Origin: Elmis aenea
Lineage: Eukaryota > Arthropoda > Insecta > Coleoptera > Elmidae
Assembly (NCBI GenBank): GCA_947652605.1
Contig: OX393576.1
Location: 48,274,966-48,338,965 of the forward strand
Reading direction: 5' to 3'
DNA length: 64,000 bases
Made by a program: the position numbers and the translations under genes
Notes under the pieces: generated by a model
Database searches by the model: none
What the model saw: the letters and a program-made list of their open reading frames with translations, nothing else
What the model was told of the DNA's origin: nothing
Part shown: one piece after another, positions 55,396-64,000 of the stretch
Numbering within the stretch: position 1 is the stretch's first letter
Layout: each line of letters begins with the position of its first letter

Positions 55396-58300
55396 CATGA
55401 AAAAATATTCATTTATTATTTTATTTCCTTTACGTCACCAAAAGTGTTATTAACAATTTATTCTCAAACCAATGGCTCAAGTTTTATTAAAGAGGATAAG
55501 AAAGTTCGCAAGAGTCTAGCTCCTTTGGTCAACAAAAAAACAAAATCATCATGGTAAAAAAGCGAGATATAGATGGCTGTACTCAAATCCACATCTTACT
55601 GCTTTTATGTCAGATCAGTTCAGAAATTAAGATCTTTATTGTATAAATGGTCGACATTATTTATGAAGATTATAATATTCTTTTTCTATGTTTGTTGTGA
55701 CTGTAGTCGAAACCGAAACCCTTTGGGGCCATAGCCGCCTTCACGTCAAAAATTCGACGTTCAGTCGTCAGTTAGTTGCTCAAACATAATATCGGCATGG
55801 ATTTTGTTTTGAAATATAAATGCTGTTTAGAGATGGTTATCGCACTACTTGCCTCGGGGTTAGCAGTTACTCTGACAGTTCATTAAATATGAGTAGCGGG
55901 AATGTGTCCAGCTACTCCAATCACCTCTCAGATCTAATCATGGCCGACACGATTAAACTTTCACAAACCGCTGTCATCGCTGGCTCCTTCTTGACAGCCA
56001 GATATTTTATAGACAACCTTTTTAATCGCTCTAATGACTTGCTGTAGCATGTAATACACTATCTTGTTCATAGATTAGCTCGCTAGTTTATTTTTATCAT
56101 TTGAATTTGTAGCTGACGGGTTGAGATTCGTTATCAAAGGTTAAATTTCTAGTGTTTAAAATGCAACATTTGTGTTGATTATTTTGTTCTAATTTGTAAA
56201 TAACCTCTATTATCCTCACTTTATTTCTGATGATTAAAATGTTACCTGCTTTTTTACACTTAAAAATTTTAATGGCTTTGTTACAGCAACTGGTTTATTA
56301 CAAAGTCTGTTAGCAAATTATAACTAATGTATTTATGCCATTGAGTTTATATATAAATGTGTTATATTATATCATACTTAATTTATTGTCGCTGCTAATT
56401 AATTGCAAATAATTTTGCTTTCAAATTAAAGCTAAGACGTGTACATTAAAAATTTACCTGTTAGCTTTACAATAAAAATCATCTATTTAGCCAACCAAGC
56501 ATCGTTTACGAATAAATAAGCATTTATTCGATAAATTGTTTTTAAAGAGAGGGCCAGTTTGTTGGTTAGTAAATATTTTTTTTAAAGTTGTGTTAAGCAG
56601 AGTAGCAAATGATTAATACACAAGTTTTAAGTTCAAACATGCGGATGGCATTTAATTCCTTGATCTTTAATAATTCCTTGCATTTTTCTTCAAAGACACA
56701 GTTTTTAAAACAATTATGTACTTTTTTCAATAAAATAAACACCTTTATTTTTTTAATGTTTCCTTTAAAGCTTTTTCTTAACGCTATTTTATTTCTTAAC
56801 AAAATTTTTAAAGATTTATTATTAAGGTTGCTTCATTCTAATGACTCATGCAACTGTTCGTGAACGAAACATAAATATAGTAATTGAAGATCTTCTCGGT
56901 TTTTCAATGCCTCTGGTACTAAATGGCGCCTCAAACAATAAAGACCCTGTCTAATAGTTTTCAGACTCCCACTGGGCGCCCTTTTATCTTCAGGTACCGC
57001 AACGGCTTTTAAAATTTGTTTTTTGAACAAGGTACAAGAAACAAGTGAAAAGGTATTGCTGCGCCCGCTCTACAGACAGATGTATGATCTGGAAAAACTT
57101 TCGTAATATTGACAAATTACACTTAAATTAAGTGGTAAATTGTTATAAAAAAGAGGTGACTATAGCGAAATTGGATTCTTTATTCTATATTTTTTTACTC
57201 ACCTTTACTTCAACACCTTGTTTAGAAAATCTACCCCAATATACAAACCACCCAAGCGGCTGTATCATTCAGGATATAAACACAGAGGCGGATCATTTCG
57301 ACATGATTAGCTGCAATTTAGAATAAGGATAGGAAATTGCTGAAAAAGTGTATATTTACCGTCAAAAACGGTGATCTATCTTGCCGCTGGCCCATTGTTC
57401 CTTTTAAAATTCATCTACTTTACAATACGTGTTATTAACGGCCATTCAATGTTTTGGTAGTTAAGTAGTTTCATGGCGCCAACAGCATTTACTCTATACA
57501 GGGTGTTAAAGTGTTCATCAAAATACATGGCTCTCTTTAATGTTAATTATACTACGATGTTTGTTAAATGGTGGAAGCTATACAGTTTTACGAATTCATT
57601 AAGAAAATCCCTGTTTTTATTTAGTGCTTGATTGGTTGAGATTTTCTACAAAAAAATTAAAAAATACCATAAAAAATTAAATTTTATAAGTAGGCGACGG
57701 CTACTTTATTTAAAGAGTAACGTACATACTTTGTTTTTAACAAATGATTCTGAAGGCACTAAAACCTAATTGATAACTTGGTTTAGAGGTTCTCAACCCC
57801 TGGCACCACAAGCAGTACTTAAAAAAAATCCTATGTTTTTATAAAATGTAGAGAGTAGCTAGTTTTAATGTTCTAAAACAAACACCAATCCTACACCTAA
57901 TATAGTTTACGCAAGGTTTTCTTAATACACAAAAATACCATAAAACGAACCATTAATTATCATTAATTAATGATAATATATAATTATAAAATCAACTTTC
58001 CACTTGCCATAAATATAAGCAATTATGGTTTATTTTATATTCTAAAACTGTTTTATTACTTTATTCCAAGTAATTACGACTTTCTCTGAACACGCAGTAT
58101 GTATATGTGTGTGATAAAACTAATTTATTAATAGTGACATTTAACTCGACCCGACTATCACCAACAAGCCGTAACTTATTTCTGTAGACTTCTATCATAA
58201 AACTACATAAAAATCGTGTCAGCCTAATTAGTTGGCTTGATTAATGATTCTTTAGCTACAACGGATCCTTAATCATCTATACCTGGTTTAAAAAACACAA

Positions 58301-58630
58301 ATGATTGGTTAGAATGATTTTTTTTAAACAATCAGGAACTTACATTATCCACAATTTTAATTAGTTTTATTGACGCAGGTAACAATTACGTTATACATTA
58401 CGATTATTTAAATATTGAAATGTTTAATGTAAATATATACAGGGTGATATTTTTTTTAAAATGTAATTATTGTTAATATTACAAAAATTTGCGTTATAAC
58501 TTTAGAAATAATAAATAGTTAATAGATGCATACCCTTATTTCATTTCTTTAATAATAACGGAAATACGATAACTTGTTAATATAGCGAAAACATTAAATA
58601 TGATCTTAATAAATAGTTTAAAATTTTCTT
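55396..58630. other. Intergenic region, no gene seen
   Basis: TACAGGGTGTTAAAGTG at 57496 and TACAGGGTGATATTTT near 58438 are ends of the ACAGGGTG type seen elsewhere. A 75-codon ORF at 55820-56047 has no recognisable domain. GGTTCTCAACCCCTGGCACC near 57788 resembles another hAT end. Confidence 0.4.
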
Positions 58631-58633
58631 CAA

Positions 58634-61015
58634 AATCTTCTTCTTCTTCTTCTTTTACTAAGCCTTATGCCTCACGGCGTTGGCTTTTGGTGGTTCTCCA
58701 CCCAGCTTTTCCAGATCTTTTTGTCTGCCGTCATCGCTCTCAACTCCCCAACTGTTTTTCCTCTTTCACGGGCTATTTGTTCTATCCTGTTTTCCATGTT
58801 AGTTGTAGGCCTTCCTACCCGCCTTTTTCCATACCTCCTACTTTCTGTTATTTTTTTTTGTCATAGATTCTGACGGCATCCTCTGCACGTGTCCGTACCA
58901 TTTTAATTGTTTTTCTTCGATATTTTGTGTTATTTGTTTTTGTTGTAGGTTATTCTGGATGTCTTTATTTTTGCACTTATCTCTTTTTGTTTTTCCCGCT
59001 ATTTTTCTTAAGAATCTCATTTCTGCTGCCGTTATTCTTTTCTCATGTTTAGATGTTAGTGGCCATGTTTCACTACCATACAGCATAGTTGGAATTACGA
59101 CCGTGTTGTATATTCTGGTTTTTGTTTGTGTACTAATTTCTTTTTTCCCAAGGATAGTTTTGTTTAGTTGGTAGTAAATTCTCGTGCTTTTTCTGGTTCT
59201 GTTTAGGATTTCTGCGTCAATTTTCCCATCTTTGCTAATTTTCGTTCCTAAGTACTCTATTGTCGAGACTTGCTCCAGTACGTCGTCTCCGCATTTGATG
59301 TTTTGCTGGTCATCATCGTTTATTTTCATTATTTTTGTTTTCCCTGTGTTTATTTCAATTCCCATTTGTTGTATCGTTTCGTTCCACTGGTTCAAGGATT
59401 TTTGTATGTCTTCCCTGTTTTCCGCCACTATTATTATATCGTCTGCATATAATAGGCACTGTATTTGGATGGGCCAAAGATCTTTGAATCCGACTGTTAC
59501 TTTCGGCGTATTTTTTTTTACAGGTCTTCAGTATTTTGTTCATATAAATATTGAATAATAGGGGGCTTAGGCTATCACCCTGTTTAATTCCTCTTTGTAG
59601 TGTAAATTTTCTGGAGCTTTTGCCTTTTATTCGTACTTCCGCTATAACTTTTCTGTATACACTTTTTATTGCCTTGGTGAGTTTTTCCGTGACCTTTAGT
59701 TCTTCTAAGCAGTTCCACAATCTTTCTCTTGGAACTGTGTCGAATGCTGCTTTCAGGTCCACGAATGCTAAATATAGTTTTTTCCGTTGTTCGTTTGCTC
59801 TTTCAATTAGTTTTCTAACTACACTTATGTGATCATGCGTTTGTTTTCCTTTCATAAAGGCTGCCTGCTCTACTTCCATTTTCTTCTCCACTTCATTTCT
59901 TAGTTTTCTCTCAAGTATTTTAGTGTACATTTTATACAAGGTTGATGCTAGGCATATTGCTCTATAGTTTTAGCATTTACTTTTGTTGCCTTTTTTGTAT
60001 AGCGGTATAATTACATTTTTCTCCCAGTCTTCGGGTATCTTATTTTCTGTCCATGCTTTACGAAACAGCGTTGTTAGCCATTTTTCCATTGCTTCCCCTC
60101 CCCATTTTATTAATTCTGGCACTATTTCATCACTCCCTGCTGCCTTGCCTGTTTTTAGTAGTCTCTTTATCTGGGCTACTTCTTCTTGTAATATTACATT
60201 TTCCGCTCGGTCTTCCTCTTTTTCGTTGTCTGTGTTTGCTATTTATAGTGCATTTGCGTGTTGGCTTTTGTTATTTTTAAATTTCTCTTCGTAGTATTTA
60301 CTCCACACTTTTAGTATTTCTTCTGTTTCTGTTTTGAGTTCCCTGTTTTGATCTTCTATGTTCCATATTTGTTCGTTTTTATTTCTTTTTAGGTTTTTTA
60401 TTGTTTTCCAAAAGTTACTTTTGTTTGTATGGTGATCCCTTTCTATCTCTTCTCCGAACTTCTCCCAGCTTTTGACTTTAGCTTTTTTCACTTCTTGTTT
60501 GGCTTCATCTCTTTTCTGCTTATAGATTGTTTTGTCCTCTTCTTTCCCCGTTATTATATATTTCTTCCAAGCTATTTTCTTTTGTTTTATTTTAGCTTTC
60601 ACTTCGTCGTTCCACCATCTGCTACTTTTCCTATACCTATTTATTTTCCTTATTCCGCAGACTTCTTTTGCTGTTTTTATTGTTATTTCCTTAAAGCTTT
60701 TCCATAATTCTTTCAATTCCATGCCTTCCACTTCTTCCATTTTTCCGTAAGTACAATCTTTTTTCTATTTTCTCGTGGTAGCTTTGCCTGATTTTCTTAT
60801 TTTTAAGCTTTTCTGTATTTATTTTTGTGTACTGTTTTACTATAGGTAGCTTGGGTAGTTCCTCTTCCAACTCCATTAATACTAGTTTGTGATCCGTGCC
60901 TAGTTCTGCTTTTTTTTCGACCCAGACGTCTTTTATTTTTGCTTCTAGCGTTTTTGTGATTACCACGTCTCCAAAATCTGTATATTTTAACTCAGCAATG
61001 TAACCAGCAAAATGT
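58634..61015 (-). pseudogene. Non-LTR retrotransposon (endonuclease/reverse transcriptase), 5'-truncated and frameshifted
   Basis: On the minus strand, from 61015 down: C-terminal endonuclease (FAGYIAELKYTDFGDVV; KKAELGTDHKLVLMELEEEL), a basic linker, then reverse transcriptase with WEKNVIIPLYKKGNKSKC, NYRAICLASTLYKMYTKILE, LAFVDLKAAFDTVPRERLW, LQRGIKQGDSLSPLLFNIYM and QCLLYADDIIIVAE (catalytic YADD present), then TMLYGSETWPLTSKHEKRI and a C-terminus WKSWVENHQKPTP ending at TGA 58672-58674. Lesions: frameshift near 60740, gap/stops near 60245, TAA at 59970-59972, frameshift in an A-run near 59510-59519, and one near 58845. The 3' end is a (GAA)n run (58634-58655), typical of RTE-like tails. 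Clade not settled. The plus-strand ORFs over this region are shadows. Confidence 0.9.
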
Positions 61016-61924
61016 ATTTATAATTCACTTAAAAGCCACTTTTCTGGTATATTAGTAGATTTTATACTTGTAGAGTAAATATATAATAGTTTAAAAACTC
61101 TTGTTCTTTCTTGATAATAACTAACTATAAATTATCAAAAAAAGTGGCTAAGCTTGTCAAATTTTTAAATTATTGTTTTACATGTTAAATAAGTTTTTGT
61201 TTTTATAGCAATGTTATTTTTCTAAGAAATCGTTATTTTTGACTTTTAAGTCGTTTTTTTTCCTAATTGCACTAAGTGTCTTAGTCAAAGCCCTGAAAAG
61301 GCAGGGACAGAGGGAGCACCTGCCAAGGGTGCTGAGATGATGGGGTGTTGAAATTAAAATTTATCTGTAAATTTTTGTAATTATTATTATGTATATCTAT
61401 GTAGGTATCTGTTTATATTTGTACGTTAGATGCCCTGAGGAAGGATTAAAATAAATCCGAAATATTGGTTATCAATACAGAGTTTTCTTTGTGCCTGGCT
61501 GAAGCCTTTAACAGGCCACTAAACCAATCCATTTTTTTTAAATGTATTTATATATATTTTTTTAATTTTACATTTTTCCTTAAACCAGTCGAGGTCGACT
61601 AACCTATAGTTTTTCTTTAATCTTATCGTCCTAATAACTTAATTGCTAAGTAGTTCCAGAGTCCTGTACTTGGATTTCTTTAAAAGAAAGACATAATTTT
61701 CGCGTGATTACGCGCAGCTACACAATACTCTGCTTTTAACTCATCAGTTATCAGATCACTATAGGTACTAGTTCGAAAGATTTTACCCTTCTGAGTCTCC
61801 TTCGTATGTTTTCATTATCCAAGAGTTGCAGTAGGTACTTCGGAGTTGACATGACTATGTAGCCTTTCTTCCTGTCTGTCCGCAATCTTCTTTATTTCTT
61901 CTCTAATGGTGTTTTTTTTTAAAT
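61016..61924. other. Intergenic sequence; hammerhead-like motif at 61435-61469
   Basis: No gene recognised. At 61435-61469: CTGAGGA, then a GGATT/AATCC stem, then GAAA. Adjacent text (CTGAGGAAGGATT...ATCCGAAATATTGG) resembles sequences at the ends of Penelope-like elements. Confidence 0.35.
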
Positions 61925-62910
61925 CCTATTAAAGATTGTTGTTCCTAACAAAGCATTGGGCATCCAGGATATTTCTAAGGACTTTATTTTGTAATTTTTG
62001 GATTATTTCCACCTTGATTTTTTTTGCACAATCCCAGATTTGGTCGCTTTAGGTCCAAATTGGCTTTACCATTTGATTGTACAGAAGCACTTTATTTTGT
62101 ATGGACAACTGGGATTTTCTTGCTATTAGCCAGGATAGTTTTTTATATTTTATGTCTAGTTGTTTCTTTTTCTTTTTCTTATTTTCTTTCCGTCTAAGTC
62201 TAACATCAAGCTCCATTAACAAATACTTCGCAATTTTATTTTTCGGTATTACTTGGTTATTAAGCAATATTGGAATGTGTCGTACTGTTTTATTAGTGAA
62301 ATCGCCATGGATCAATTTGTTTTCATTAATTTTTATTCGCCATTTTCTGTTCCACAATATTATCTTACCGCCTGCACTTTAAAGTTTTTCAGTAGTTTCT
62401 TCGATACTATTACCCACCGCCAATACAACAGTATCATCAGTGGTGGCTATGGTAACCTTCTATTTTTGGTATATCCGCTGTATAGATAAGGTAGAGTATT
62501 GGGCCATGCACACTCCCCTGTGTTACGCCTTGCTTTATTTCTCTTATAGTAGAATATTTTTGATCTTTTTTGATTCTGAACATTCTGTCTGTTAGATATG
62601 ATTTAATTATTTCAACCATTTGCTTAGGGAAAGTTCTTCGCATTTTACATATTAAGCCACCATGCCATATTTTGTCGAAGGCCTTAGAAATATCGAGGAA
62701 TATTGCAGAGCTTATGTTTTTATCTTTAAGGGCTTTTTCTATGATGTCAGTGGTTCTGTGCACCTGATCGATTGTTGAGTGTTTTTCTCTAAACCCGAAT
62801 TGGTGATCCAGTTTTGTATCTTTTATCTGTATAAATGGTTTCAACCTCTAAAGCAGGGGTTTTTCGATTACTTTTGAGATTTTGGGTAGTATTTGTATGG
62901 GTATATTGGT
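61925..62910 (-). pseudogene. Jockey-type reverse transcriptase fragment, decayed
   Basis: On the minus strand: PIQILPKISKVIEKPLL then a stop, LDHQFGFREKHSTIDQVH, IFLDISKAFDKIWHGGL, and GVTQGSVHGPILYLIYTADI (the usual PQGSVLGP motif altered). A degenerate catalytic site reads TTDDTVVLA where FADD/YADD is expected. Then WRIKINENKLIHGDFT, LLYNQMVKPIWT and KLQNKVLRNILDA. Stops and frameshifts throughout (e.g. near 62385, 62430 and 62040). It has neither the 5' ORF1/endonuclease nor an intact 3' end. Related in type to the Jockey tail at 4962-5306 but not the same copy. Confidence 0.88.
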
Positions 62911-64000
62911 ATATTTGTAATGAAACTAAATCTAATCAAACCTTGCTATAATTTTTAATAATACTTTGATATTTTTATTGCTGTAGGTTAATAAGTATAA
63001 TATGCACGATGCTAATAAAATCAGTTTTTTTTTATGATTTTTGAATGTTTTACAGACTTATAAAAGGCTTATGCAAAAGGCGTCATATTTAAGTTTGCTT
63101 CTGGTGCCAAATGCTCTATTTATGGCCCGGTCCTACTTATATCATTGTATTAACAAATTTTATAGCTACAACTTTATGTAAAACACCAATTTGACCCATT
63201 TAAGATAACAAAGTTGACATATAGACGAAACGTCTAAAATGAAATTATATTAGGTACCTATAAAAGCGTTTATGAAATAAAAAGTTGCTCCATGAAAGGA
63301 TAGTGTTACATTATTTCACTTTGTTTTACTATTAATTTTCAAGGAACTTCTGAAAATCCCCAGTTTTTTTTTTAACATATCTTATTTGAAAAATATTCAG
63401 CTTTAGTTTTTGGTAACCTATTTGTGTGTATCAACGAATGGATACACATAAAAATAACGTTTCAGTAATAATCAACATCAATAAAATAATCGATGCAAAA
63501 ATAAAATAAAATGTGACCTTTTTAGCAATCACAAATTTGATTTATAATGAAGTAAAATGTACAGCAAAAATAGTTAATTCATACAAAATGTCAAAGATTA
63601 GTTAAACACGCACCCACCTACGCATTAGTTTATTGCTGCCGTTAATCAATTCTAAGAGTCACAAAATGAACGGGCGCTAATATAATATTCTTTGAAATAG
63701 ATTTTTTTATTTTACGTTATTTATAGCTTTCTAACCTATTATACAGAGTTTATTATAAAAATCGGGTCGTCATTCCTTATCAAAAATTAAGGGAGCACTT
63801 TTAAATAATTTCCTTTTCCTTAGACGTCTACTTTCGGAGTTACGCCCCCCTAAAGGGGAGAGGTGAAATTAGATTTTTATTTTATTTCTTAAATTTGGAT
63901 ATACAGGGTGCACCACGACCCTGAGATTCTTCGATAGCTCCTTTATTAATGAAAATATCAAAAAATGTTTAATACAAATATTGTGCGAACCTATTTTCTA
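62911..64000. other. AT-rich intergenic sequence; ACAGGGTG-type element starts at 63902
   Basis: TACAGGGTGCACCACGACCC at about 63902 begins a repeat that runs out of the window. No gene seen otherwise. Confidence 0.4.

Noticed and set aside
55820..56047. 75-codon ORF as a small secreted protein
   Set aside because: No recognisable domain, no supporting splice or polyadenylation context; cannot be distinguished from chance.
58600..60750. Phe/Ser-rich plus-strand ORFs
   Set aside because: Antisense to a recognisable endonuclease/reverse-transcriptase relic.

Overview
The window looks like an AT-rich insect genome, most likely a beetle (the order is an inference). The case rests on one clearly recognisable host gene, an elbow/no-ocelli (NET family) zinc-finger gene whose N-terminus matches insect NocA-type proteins, and on many transposon relics typical of arthropods: mariner, pogo-like, piggyBac, hAT-like, Jockey-type and other non-LTR elements, and BEL/Pao. 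No rRNA or tRNA gene, CRISPR array or bacterial operon is visible.

Layout. From 1 to about 34 kb there is no intact host gene. This stretch holds a hAT-type MITE (443-702), a dispersed repeat carrying a 142-bp near-perfect palindrome (3.2-3.9 kb), a Jockey 3' end (5.0 kb), a tandem duplication (5.6-6.35 kb), a BEL/Pao gag-protease relic between inverted repeats (8.7-12.1 kb), a second palindrome (14.4 kb), a second dispersed-repeat copy next to a GC-rich element with 100-bp tandem repeats (16.6-18.1 kb), a pogo-like element holding two smaller elements (18.8-20.6 kb), a tRNA-like SINE (23.1-23.4 kb), a decayed pogo element interrupted by a piggyBac relic (24.5-27.4 kb), and a decayed mariner ending at a MITE with 282-bp arms (30.0-31.8 kb).

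The noc/elbow gene lies on the minus strand (34400-36037, two coding exons, about 467 aa). Its putative promoter is a CpG-containing stretch to about 36250. Its flanks (about 31.9-34.4 kb and 36.3-40.3 kb) are comparatively poor in recognisable transposons and include several less AT-rich blocks that could be regulatory.

From 40 to 64 kb the window is again mostly intergenic. It has LINE fragments, a hairpin element with the third 142-bp palindrome at its edge (42.8-43.5 kb), a third dispersed-repeat copy (47.9-48.4 kb), a 1.15-kb TIR element (49.2-50.3 kb), a three-exon RGG-rich gene model broken by one stop and one frameshift (50456-51134), an 18-19-bp tandem array related to the 17.5-18.1 kb element, a possible hAT element (54.2-55.3 kb), and two degenerate non-LTR retrotransposons on the minus strand (58.6-61.0 and 61.9-62.9 kb).

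The most notable structures are the 142-bp palindrome family, whose two arms stay exactly complementary even where copies differ; the nested piggyBac-in-pogo insertion, whose removal rejoins an open reading frame; and the broken RGG-rich gene. All mobile ORFs seen are defective, so activity would have to come from copies elsewhere.
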